Positions 1 through 6,346 of a stretch of 14,451 nt of DNA are shown here, in pieces. How positions within the stretch are numbered: the first letter of the stretch is position 1; every line of letters starts with the position of its first letter. Made by a program: the position numbers and the translations under genes. The stretch spans positions 1 to 14,451 of the forward strand of contig JASIBM010000199.1 in assembly GCA_030045175.1 (NCBI GenBank), given 5' to 3'. The notes under the pieces were generated by a model. The model was not told the origin of the DNA. It did not search any database and worked only from the letters and a program-made list of their open reading frames with translations. This DNA is from Streptosporangiaceae bacterium (GTDB lineage: Bacteria; Actinomycetota; Actinomycetes; Streptosporangiales; Streptosporangiaceae).

Positions 1-2979
1 ACCACCGGCACGCTCGGCTCGGTCTCGATCAACCCCGACGGCACCATCCACTACAACCCCAACGGCCAGTTCCAGGGCCTGCTCCAGGGCCAGACCGCCA
101 CCGACAGCTTCGGCTACACCGTCTCCGACGGCTACTTCACCGCCTCGGCCACCGTCACCGTCACCATCAACGGCGTCAACGACCCGCCCGTGATCTCGAA
201 CATCGAGACCAGCGCGCTCAGCTACCGTGCGCAGGACCCGGCCGTCCAGATCACCGCCGCGCTGACGATCAGCGACGACGACGACGCGACCATGAGCGGC
301 GCGACGGTCTCGGTCACCTCGGGATTCAGCTCGGGCAACGACTCGCTGGAGTTCACCAGCCAGAACGGGATCACCGGCAGCTACGACTCAAGCACCGGCG
401 TGCTCACGCTGTCGGGCGACGCCACGATCGCCGACTACCAGGCCGCGCTGCGCTCGGTGCAGTTCTTCACCAGCGACGACTCGGTGAGCCCCGCCGCGCG
501 GACCATCTCCTTCACGGTCACCGACTCGGTGGGCGCCACAAGCACGGGGACCGCGCAGCGCACGATCGACGTCAGCGAGGCCAACCAGCCGCCGATCGCG
601 ATCAACCAGAGCTACACCGCGGTCGGGAACACGCCGCTCGGCGTCGGCACCAGCCCCGCCGCGCCTGCCGCCATCGTCAGCGGCAGCGTGCTGAACGGCG
701 ACAGCGACCCGCTTGGTGGCTCGATCAGCGTGACGGGGAACACCGCCCCGGCCCACGGCACGGTCGTGATGAACCCGAACGGCACGTTCACCTACGTACC
801 CGACGCGGGCTTCTCAGGCACCGACACCTTCAGCTACACGATCACCAACAACGACGACCCGCTCAACCCCAAGTCGGCGACGGCCACCGTCACGATCACG
901 GTCGGCCCGGTGGTCTGGTACGTCAACAACTCGCTGGGCGCGGCCGGGACCGGCCAGTCCTCCTTGCCGTTCAACACGCTAGCCGCCGCGACCAGCGCCG
1001 CCGGCGCGAACAGCGTCATCTTCGTCTACCAGGGCAGCGGCACCTACACCGGCGGCGTGAGCATGAAGTCCGGTGAGGACCTGTTCGGCCAGCCGCACGG
1101 CCTCACCGAGGACGGCTACACCCTGGTCGCGGCCGGCGGGTCCGCGCCCACGATCACCAACTCCGGCGGCGACGGGATCGACCTGGCCGAGAACGCCGAC
1201 GTCGAGGCCGTCAACGTATCCAGCCCGAGCGGAAACGGCATCGCGGCATCGGGCGTCGACAACGCGACCGTCGGCGCGAGCAACGCGGTGGCGATATCGG
1301 GCGCGGGCGCAGACGGAATCCTCGTCAGCGGCGGCAGCGGCAGCCTCGACTTCGCTGGCGCCAGCGTCACCGGCAGCACCGGGCACTCGGTGTCGATCGC
1401 CAGCCGCACCGGCGGCACGGTCTCGATCGGCGGCAACATCACCGACCACGGCACCGGCATATCGCTGTCAGGCAACTCCGGCGCCACGATCAGCTTCGGC
1501 GGCACGCTGAGCCTGAGCACCGGCACGGACGTCGCCTTCTCCGCCACCGGTGGTGGCACGGTCACAGCCACAGGCTCTGGCAGCACGATCACCACCACCA
1601 CGGGCACCGCGCTGAGCGTGCAGGACACCACCATCGGCGCGAACGGCCTGACGTTCCAGGCCATCTCGTCCGACGGCGCCAACCCGGGCATCTCGCTGGT
1701 CAGCACGGGCACCTCCGGTGGCCTGACCGTCACGGGCACCGGGTCCGCCGGGTCCGGCGGGACGATTCAGGGCTCCGCCGGGGAGGGCATCGAGCTGTCG
1801 TCGGCCTCCTTCCCCAGCTTCACCGACATGGTGATCAAGAACAACGCCGCCGACGGGATAAACGGCTCCCAGGTCGACGGGCTCACGCTGGCCGGCAGCA
1901 CCGTGTCAGGCAACGGCACCCAGGCGGACGTCTCTGGCGAGGACGACGACGGCCTGGACTTCTCGCCGAACGGCACGGGCTCCCCCGACGGCCTGACCGG
2001 CACCGTGTCGATCACCAACTCCGTGATCACCGGCTCGGCGGACAATAACGCGATCATCAGCGACACCAGCGGCAGCCTGAACCTGACAGTCACCGGCAGC
2101 ACGTTCAGCGACGACAACGCCACCACGGGCAACGACGGGCTGCACATCGACGCCGATGGGACCACCGACGCCACCGTCAGCGTCACCGGCTCGACGTTCA
2201 CGAACAACTTCGGCGACCACTTCCAGTTCTCGACCGACTCGGCCTCCAGCGGCACGAACAGCGTCACGTTCTCCGACAACACGCTGACGAGCACCGACTC
2301 GGGGATCCTCGGCGGCGGCGTGGTGATCAGCCCGTACGGGAACTCCAGCACCTCGATCACCATCGACGGCAACAACATCCAGGACTCCGTCTTCACCGGC
2401 ATCGCGATAGACGAGGACGGCACCAGCGGCACGCTCTCAGGAACCGTGCACGGCAACACGATCGGGACGGCCTCGTCCGCGAACTCCGGCTCGCAGGGCA
2501 ACGACATCGGCATCTTCGCCGAGGGCTCGGTCACCGAGACCCTCGCGATCACGGGCAACACCCTCTACCAGTACGAGAACGAGGCCGGGATCAACTTCCT
2601 CGACCGCGAGGGCAGCCCGACGATGAACCTGACCATCACCGGCAACACGATCGCCGACCCTGGCGCGTTCGGAAGCTGGGGCCTGCTCGGCGAGGCCGGG
2701 GCGGAGACCGGGGACGCCGGCACCGTGTGCGCCGACATATCCGGCAACTCGATGACCGGCTCGGCCCAGCCCGGCCAGGGCGGCGCCGACTTCGAGCTCG
2801 ACCAGGAGTTCGGCAGCACGATCAAGCTGCCCGGCTACGCCGGCGGCGCCGAGAACACCAGCGCGGTCGTCAGCTTCGTCCAGGGCAACAACGTCAGCGG
2901 CGGCACCCCGAGCGGCATCGCCACAGTCAGCGGCAGCGGCGGCGGCTTCACCGGCGCCACGAGCTGCCCAGCACCATGA
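1..2979 (+). CDS. Large cadherin-like/VCBS and beta-helix surface protein, 5'-truncated
   Basis: The reading frame is open from the first base and ends at TGA 2977-2979, so 992 C-terminal residues are visible and the true start lies outside the window. The GTG at 190 is internal. Residues 1-63 are the end of a VCBS/cadherin-like repeat ending in VNDPPV. Residues ~64-196 are a second module with the DDDD loop, SGATVSVTSG and SFTVTDS strands common in bacterial giant adhesins. Residues ~197-300 form an Asp/Asn-rich cadherin-like Ig module (GTFTYVPDAGFSGTDTFSYT). From ~305 a linker (VWYVNNS, LPFNTLAAA) leads into a long right-handed parallel beta-helix rich in Gly, Ser, Thr and short G-N-x-I/V turns, to ~975. 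Such modules usually bind calcium and serve adhesion or glycan contact outside the cell. The C-terminus ends in TSCPAP with no LPXTG or membrane anchor. It precedes the collar genes by 38 bp, so co-transcription is plausible. Family type is clear; function is inferred. Confidence 0.88.
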   Translation, partial: TTGTLGSVSINPDGTIHYNPNGQFQGLLQGQTATDSFGYTVSDGYFTASATVTVTINGVNDPPVISNIETSALSYRAQDPAVQITAALTISDDDDATMSGATVSVTSGFSSGNDSLEFTSQNGITGSYDSSTGVLTLSGDATIADYQAALRSVQFFTSDDSVSPAARTISFTVTDSVGATSTGTAQRTIDVSEANQPPIAINQSYTAVGNTPLGVGTSPAAPAAIVSGSVLNGDSDPLGGSISVTGNTAPAHGTVVMNPNGTFTYVPDAGFSGTDTFSYTITNNDDPLNPKSATATVTITVGPVVWYVNNSLGAAGTGQSSLPFNTLAAATSAAGANSVIFVYQGSGTYTGGVSMKSGEDLFGQPHGLTEDGYTLVAAGGSAPTITNSGGDGIDLAENADVEAVNVSSPSGNGIAASGVDNATVGASNAVAISGAGADGILVSGGSGSLDFAGASVTGSTGHSVSIASRTGGTVSIGGNITDHGTGISLSGNSGATISFGGTLSLSTGTDVAFSATGGGTVTATGSGSTITTTTGTALSVQDTTIGANGLTFQAISSDGANPGISLVSTGTSGGLTVTGTGSAGSGGTIQGSAGEGIELSSASFPSFTDMVIKNNAADGINGSQVDGLTLAGSTVSGNGTQADVSGEDDDGLDFSPNGTGSPDGLTGTVSITNSVITGSADNNAIISDTSGSLNLTVTGSTFSDDNATTGNDGLHIDADGTTDATVSVTGSTFTNNFGDHFQFSTDSASSGTNSVTFSDNTLTSTDSGILGGGVVISPYGNSSTSITIDGNNIQDSVFTGIAIDEDGTSGTLSGTVHGNTIGTASSANSGSQGNDIGIFAEGSVTETLAITGNTLYQYENEAGINFLDREGSPTMNLTITGNTIADPGAFGSWGLLGEAGAETGDAGTVCADISGNSMTGSAQPGQGGADFELDQEFGSTIKLPGYAGGAENTSAVVSFVQGNNVSGGTPSGIATVSGSGGGFTGATSCPAP

Positions 2980-3017
2980 CCACCCAGGCAGGCACCAGAA
3001 GATAGTAAGGAGCGGTA

Positions 3018-3515
3018 GTGGGCACACCGTACCTGTCCGAGATCAAGATCATGTCATTCGGCTTCGCCCCGAAGGGGTGGGCGCAGTGCAACGGGCAACT
3101 GCTCCCGATCAACCAGAACCAGGGACTGTTCTCCCTGCTCGGCACCACCTACGGAGGTGACGGCCGGGTCAATTTCGGCCTGCCCAACCTCCAGGGCAGG
3201 ACCGCGAACCACATGGGCAGCGGATTCACGCTCGGGCAGCTCGGCGGCGAGCAGGCGCACACCCTGAGCATCAGCGAGCTACCCACCCACGTGCACACGG
3301 CAGTGGGCACCACCACGGCAGGGAACTCGCCGATACCCACCAGTAACTACCTCGGCAAGGCCGACAACATGTACGGCCCGCCAGCGAACCTTACCTCGCT
3401 TCAGCCGGGCACGATCGGCGTCGTCGGCGGCAGCCAGCCGCACAACAACATGCAGCCATACCTGGTGCTGAACTTCTGCATCGCCCTGCAGGGCATCTTC
3501 CCGACCCAGAACTAG
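3018..3515 (+). CDS. Phage-tail-collar domain protein (MdpB family), paralog 1
   Basis: This 165-residue protein starts at GTG 3018, with AAGGAG at 3007-3012 five bases upstream. It is a complete small collar-fold protein of the kind annotated as tail fiber or microcystin-dependent protein. N-terminal PYLSEIKIMSFGFAPKGW leads to CNGQLLPI and the hallmark LGTTYGGDG block (residues ~41-50), then LPNLQGR. The middle has the Leu-Pro-x-His-x-His element (LPTHVH) typical of phage tail-tip collar domains, where paired histidines can bind metal. The C-terminus carries GGSQPHNNMQPYL and a hydrophobic CIALQGIFP tail. No signal peptide or membrane segment is present. It is the first of three tandem paralogs and lies just after the giant surface protein. 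The family is common in non-phage loci and its cellular role is unknown; a structural or binding role is inferred. Confidence 0.92.
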   Translation: MGTPYLSEIKIMSFGFAPKGWAQCNGQLLPINQNQGLFSLLGTTYGGDGRVNFGLPNLQGRTANHMGSGFTLGQLGGEQAHTLSISELPTHVHTAVGTTTAGNSPIPTSNYLGKADNMYGPPANLTSLQPGTIGVVGGSQPHNNMQPYLVLNFCIALQGIFPTQN

Positions 3516-3524
3516 GAGCCAGGC

Positions 3525-4028
3525 GTGTCTAACCCTTACGTCGGTGAAATACGGATGTTCGGTGGCAACTTCGCCCCGGCCGGCTGGCACTTCTGCGACG
3601 GCTCGCTGCTGGCGATCAGCAACAACGAGTCACTGTTCAACCTCATCGGCACCACCTACGGTGGCGACGGGGTGAGCACGTTCGCGCTGCCCGACCTGCG
3701 CGGGCGGCTCCCGGTCCACCAGGGCGGCGGGCTCACGCTCGCGCAGACTGGCGGCACCGAGACGGTCACGCTCACCACCACCACGATTCCCGCGCACTCG
3801 CACCCGTACCTGGCCTCGACCAGCCCGGGCGGGACGAACGATCCCACCGGCAACGTCCTCGCGGCGGCCGTCGCAGGCAGCGCCTACGTGCAAATGGCGC
3901 CCACGACCCCCCTGGCGGCGACGAGCATCGGCAGCACGGGCGGCAGCCAGCCGCACGACAACATGCAGCCGTACCTGTGCGTCTCGTTCATCATCTCGCT
4001 GTTCGGCGTCTTCCCGAGCCAGAGCTGA
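3525..4028 (+). CDS. Phage-tail-collar domain protein (MdpB family), paralog 2
   Basis: This 167-residue paralog starts at GTG 3525. The AGGAG at 3514-3518 overlaps the stop codon of paralog 1, so the two genes are tightly coupled. It keeps the same plan: PYVGEIRMFGGNFAPAGW, CDGSLLAI, IGTTYGGDG, LPDLRGRLPVHQGGG, an IPAHSH element, then GGSQPHDNMQPYL and a C-terminal ISLFGVFPSQS. Compared with paralogs 1 and 3 it is the most divergent: CDG replaces CNG, LPDLRGR replaces LPNLQG, and SFIISLFGVFP replaces NFCIALQGIFP. The insert between the His-x-His element and GGSQPH is rich in Ala, Thr and Pro and differs in each copy, so this is probably the variable, surface-exposed part of the fold. No export signal is seen. 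The family call is firm; the function is unknown. Confidence 0.92.
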   Translation: MSNPYVGEIRMFGGNFAPAGWHFCDGSLLAISNNESLFNLIGTTYGGDGVSTFALPDLRGRLPVHQGGGLTLAQTGGTETVTLTTTTIPAHSHPYLASTSPGGTNDPTGNVLAAAVAGSAYVQMAPTTPLAATSIGSTGGSQPHDNMQPYLCVSFIISLFGVFPSQS

Positions 4029-4035
4029 AAGGGAG
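4028..4035 (+). promoter_or_regulatory. Ribosome binding site that sets the start of collar paralog 3
   Basis: AAAGGGAG sits four bases before GTG 4040 and overlaps the end of the preceding stop codon. It supports the short, family-consistent start over the upstream in-frame start at 3977. Confidence 0.7.
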
Positions 4036-4039
4036 CCCG

Positions 4040-4570
4040 GTGTCAAATCCGTTTCTTGCCGAGATCAGGATCTTCCCGTTCAACTTCGCCCCCACCGGAT
4101 GGGCGATGTGCAACGGCCAGCTACTACCGATCAGCCAGAACACCGCGCTCTTCTCGCTGCTTGGCACCACCTACGGCGGTGACGGCAAGTCCAACTTCGC
4201 GCTGCCGAACCTCCAGGGCAGCGCCGCCATGTTCTACGGTCAGGGACCAGGCCTCAGCCCGCACGACATCGGCGAGACCGGCGGCGAGACTACCGTGTCG
4301 CTGCTGGAATCTGAGCTGCCTTCGCACTCGCACGCCTTCATGGCCAGCGCGCACGACGCGAACCTGAACAACCCGGCGCCGCAGAACTCGCTGGCGCGGA
4401 CCACGCCGGCCCTGCTGTACACGACGCCGGCGACGGGACTGCCGACCGTGACGATGTCGGGCAATGTCATAGCGCCGGCCGGCGGGGACCAGCCGCACAA
4501 TAACCTGATGCCGTACCTGACACTCAACTTCTGCATCGCGTTGCAGGGCGTCTTCCCGCCCCGCTCGTGA
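4040..4570 (+). CDS. Phage-tail-collar domain protein (MdpB family), paralog 3
   Basis: I place the start at GTG 4040, giving 176 residues beginning MSNPFLAEIRIFPFNFAPTGW. This matches the N-termini of the two upstream paralogs and has AAAGGGAG at 4028-4035, four bases away. A longer in-frame start at 3977 would run deep into paralog 2 and add residues with no counterpart in the family. Diagnostic blocks are CNGQLLPI, LGTTYGGDG, LPNLQGS, LPSHSH, GGDQPHNNLMPYL and CIALQGVFPPRS. It resembles paralog 1 more than paralog 2 in these blocks, consistent with a duplication series in which copies 1 and 3 are closer. The stop codon overlaps the start of the acetyltransferase gene (GTGA at 4567-4570), which implies translational coupling and a shared transcript. 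Confidence 0.9.
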   Translation: MSNPFLAEIRIFPFNFAPTGWAMCNGQLLPISQNTALFSLLGTTYGGDGKSNFALPNLQGSAAMFYGQGPGLSPHDIGETGGETTVSLLESELPSHSHAFMASAHDANLNNPAPQNSLARTTPALLYTTPATGLPTVTMSGNVIAPAGGDQPHNNLMPYLTLNFCIALQGVFPPRS

Positions 4571-5067
4571 TCACCGCGGGGACGCCGGGCCTGCGCCCGG
4601 CCGGGCCGGACGACGGCGAGCTGCTCTACCGCATCTACGCGAGCACGCGGGAATCCGAGCTCGCCGTCACCGGCTGGGACGAGCCGGCCAAGGAAGCGTT
4701 CCTGCGCATGCAATTCACCGCCCAGGACACCTCCTACCACGCCACCTTCCCCGACGCGAGCTACGACCTGATCGTCGGCGACGGGGAGAGGGTGCTTGGC
4801 CGGCTGTACGTCGACCGCGGCGAGAAGGCATGGCTGGTGATCGACATCGCGCTGCTTCCCGAGCACCGCGGCAAGGGAATCGGCACCCGGTTGCTCAGCG
4901 AGATCCTCGGCGAGGCCGCGCCGGCCGGAAAGCCGGTCCAGATCTACGTCGAGCGATTCAACCCCGCCCGGCACCTGTATGACCGGCTAGGATTCCGCCA
5001 GATCGCCGATCAAGGCGTCTACCTGCTGCTCGAACGGGAGCCCGGCTACCCGAACACGGCTTCGTAG
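4567..5067 (+). CDS. GNAT-family N-acetyltransferase of a collar-protein cluster
   Basis: This 166-residue protein has the GNAT fold. The acetyl-CoA pyrophosphate-binding loop is RGKGIG (residues 101-106), preceded by the beta-4 strand AWLVIDIALLPEH and followed by RLLSEIL. The C-terminal half has NPARHLYDRLGFRQI, the usual last strand-helix pair. It would transfer an acetyl group from acetyl-CoA to an amine; the acceptor cannot be read from sequence. The GTG start overlaps the stop of collar paralog 3 by four bases and lacks a clear Shine-Dalgarno sequence, so translation probably depends on ribosomes finishing the collar gene. That coupling suggests that a collar protein, or another product of this island, could be its substrate, but this is inference. 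Its 3' end overlaps the convergent DUF6916 gene by 22 bases. Confidence 0.88.
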   Translation: MITAGTPGLRPAGPDDGELLYRIYASTRESELAVTGWDEPAKEAFLRMQFTAQDTSYHATFPDASYDLIVGDGERVLGRLYVDRGEKAWLVIDIALLPEHRGKGIGTRLLSEILGEAAPAGKPVQIYVERFNPARHLYDRLGFRQIADQGVYLLLEREPGYPNTAS

Positions 5068-5396
5068 CGCATCGCCGTCGGCTTGCCCTCCGGCGCGGCG
5101 GGCTCGTCTGGCCCGATCGGGACGATGAACAAGTCGAGCACGCCGAATCGCTCATGCTCTAGGCGGCAGATGCCCTGCGCGAGCACCGGCTGAAGCGGAC
5201 CGTGAAACAGCACGGAGAACGGGATCCGGAACGCGTCGGAACGGCCCTCCGCCTGCTCGGTGACCTCGACGAGCTCAACCTCGACGGAGACATCGGATCC
5301 GTCGCGGGAGGACCTTCCCGCTAGCAGGAACCGGCCACCAAGGACGTCGCGGAAATCCGCGGCTGTCAGCGTCTGGAGCGAACGGCCACTTGTCAT
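5046..5396 (-). CDS. DUF6916-like protein
   Basis: This 116-residue protein is read from ATG 5396 on the minus strand, with a weak AGGA (within 5402-5407) about seven bases upstream. The sequence LTAADFRDVLGGRF at residues ~10-23, the acidic beta-strand VEVELVEVTE, FSVLFHGPLQPVLAQGICRLEH (residues ~60-81) and the ending MRYEAVFG match the small domain I know as DUF6916, which I recall beside collar-domain proteins in other bacteria; I could not check this by search. It has no signal peptide, membrane segment or obvious catalytic residues and looks like an all-beta structural or chaperone-like domain. It converges on the acetyltransferase gene with a 22-base tail-to-tail overlap, so the two mRNAs could pair at their 3' ends. 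Function is unknown. Confidence 0.8.
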   Translation of the reverse strand: MTSGRSLQTLTAADFRDVLGGRFLLAGRSSRDGSDVSVEVELVEVTEQAEGRSDAFRIPFSVLFHGPLQPVLAQGICRLEHERFGVLDLFIVPIGPDEPAAPEGKPTAMRYEAVFG

Positions 5397-5553
5397 GGGC
5401 GCATCCTATGCCGTCGAAGCCACGCCGCACCGCCAGGCCTTGGCGACACCTGGGCCCGAGAATCGGTGACGTGAGGCAAACAAAGTTACGCATGGTATTA
5501 GAGTGGCGAATTCTGGACGGTCAATCAGGGCTAGCTTCACCCCGAGAGCCGTG

Positions 5554-5568
5554 TAAGTATCTTACTTA
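5554..5568. promoter_or_regulatory. Perfect dyad TAAGTA-TCT-TACTTA, operator candidate
   Basis: Six-base perfect arms flank a three-base centre, 24 bases before the ATG at 5593 and 12 bases before its ribosome binding site. The dyad is AT-rich in a GC-rich genome and overlaps a possible -10 hexamer (TAAGTA or AAGTAT). This is the usual place for a repressor site. The binding protein is unknown. Confidence 0.45.
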
Positions 5569-5580
5569 GAAGCGGCCCCC

Positions 5581-5588
5581 GGAAGGAG
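5581..5588 (+). promoter_or_regulatory. Strong ribosome binding site of the small secreted gene
   Basis: GGAAGGAG lies four bases before ATG 5593, a near-ideal match to the 16S rRNA 3' end. It fixes the start of the signal-peptide protein. Confidence 0.75.
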
Positions 5589-5592
5589 CCAG

Positions 5593-6177
5593 ATGGGAAG
5601 GAAAGTCGTCCTATTCGCTGCGCTGCTCACCGCGATCACAGCACTGGCCGTGCCCGGCGTGGCCTCGGCCACCACCACCACGCCAACCGGCACGGGCCTG
5701 GTGTGTGACAACAACACGAGTTCTAACAACTGCCTCTCCGCGAATGGCACTCAGGGTGACGTCGTGTACGGCAAGGCGGCCACGGTCGACAACGAGGAAA
5801 CGACGAGCGTCAACGCGGCCACCGTGTGCAACGGCACGGACACGGTGGACGGTGGCGGAACGACGGCATGCCCGTTCGTCAGCGGATCAGGCATGAACTC
5901 CACGTACAAGGGTGACTTGATCGTCATCCTATCCAATGTCCCAGAGGGTGCTATTTTCGAAGCCGATGACTCTAACATCGTGCAGGGCCATGGCGGAGAC
6001 GGCATGGAATGGGTGCTAGCACCCAATGGCACCGGGGTTTATATCCTGGTAAGCGTTTACGAGTCCAACGGCGGGACCGCGACGTTCGCCTGTTCTGATG
6101 GCATCGATGAACCTACGCTGGTATCAACCCAATTCCTGGGATCGGGCTCCTGCGATTGGGTGCTGCCGCCAATCTAG
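5593..6177 (+). CDS. Small exported six-cysteine protein, family not recognised
   Basis: The 194-residue protein begins with a clear Sec signal peptide: basic MGRK, a hydrophobic run from V5 to V20, then PGVASA with predicted cleavage after A26, giving a mature chain starting TTTTPTGTG. The mature part has six cysteines (C38, C47, C79, C93, C167, C187), consistent with up to three disulfides, and alternating Asn/Gly/Thr-rich and beta-prone segments such as DLIVILSNVPEGAIFEADD and GVYILVSVYES. It lacks a transmembrane helix or sortase motif after the signal peptide. I do not recognise a family; a small extracellular beta-sandwich is plausible. Its codons use more A and T in the third position than neighbouring genes, a possible sign of a different history. 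It stands alone between a dyad-bearing leader and a hairpin, so it is probably monocistronic. Confidence 0.82.
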   Translation: MGRKVVLFAALLTAITALAVPGVASATTTTPTGTGLVCDNNTSSNNCLSANGTQGDVVYGKAATVDNEETTSVNAATVCNGTDTVDGGGTTACPFVSGSGMNSTYKGDLIVILSNVPEGAIFEADDSNIVQGHGGDGMEWVLAPNGTGVYILVSVYESNGGTATFACSDGIDEPTLVSTQFLGSGSCDWVLPPI

Positions 6178-6251
6178 CAACCGTCCAGGCAGTGGCCGAC
6201 ACCTCAGCAGCGACCTGACGGCCGTGGCAGGCGGGGGCGCACGCGCTTCCA

Positions 6252-6300
6252 TGATCACGGACTCGCGCCTGCAGATGCTGCCGACGCGAGTCCGTGATCA
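6252..6300. terminator. Perfect 16-bp hairpin, probable terminator or REP-like element
   Basis: The arm TGATCACGGACTCGCG (6252-6267) is matched exactly by its reverse complement at 6285-6300. The 17-base interior contains a second small stem, GCAG-ATG-CTGC (6271-6281). It starts 74 bases after the stop of the small secreted gene. There is no U-tract, which is common for actinobacterial terminators. It could instead be a dispersed palindromic repeat. The structure is seen directly; the role is inferred. Confidence 0.6.
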
Positions 6301-6310
6301 CCAGGGGTCA

Positions 6311-6346
6311 CAGTACCTTATCATCACTTATGATGATAAGGTACTG
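6311..6346. promoter_or_regulatory. Perfect 16-bp AT-rich hairpin covering the start of the propeller gene
   Basis: CAGTACCTTATCATCA (6311-6326) is followed by the loop CTTA and its exact reverse complement (6331-6346). It lies ten bases after the preceding hairpin. The candidate start codons ATG 6330 and ATG 6333 fall at the loop edge and in the right arm. As DNA it could be a long operator; as RNA it would hide the start codon. The internal TATGAT (6329-6334) also resembles a -10 hexamer. Confidence 0.6.

Larger units (their letters stand above)
5397..5592. other. Divergent intergenic region
   Basis: This 196-base stretch separates the minus-strand DUF6916 gene from the plus-strand small secreted gene, so it should carry promoters for both. 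From about 5470 it is clearly richer in A and T than its surroundings. Short -10-like strings such as TATTAG (near 5500) and the TAAGTAT within the dyad at 5554-5568 can be seen, but no convincing -35/-10 pair. No further coding sequence is supported. Confidence 0.5.

Noticed and set aside
190..192. GTG as the start of the large surface protein
   Set aside because: The frame is open upstream to base 1 and the upstream residues continue a VCBS/cadherin-like repeat, so the gene is truncated by the window.
1767..2561. Minus-strand open frame opposite the beta-helix region
   Set aside because: It mirrors the repetitive Ser/Thr/Gly codons of the surface protein and shows no independent domain.
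1300..2700. Possible DNA repeat array or CRISPR inside the surface gene
   Set aside because: The periodicity comes from degenerate beta-helix turns in protein; there are no exact repeats with regular spacers.
3977..4039. Longer start for collar paralog 3
   Set aside because: It overlaps paralog 2 by 52 bases and adds 21 residues absent from both sister proteins; GTG 4040 has a good ribosome binding site.
3018..5396. Prophage or contractile injection system remnant
   Set aside because: Collar domains alone are not enough: there is no tube, sheath, tape measure, baseplate, ATPase, lysis or integrase gene in the window.
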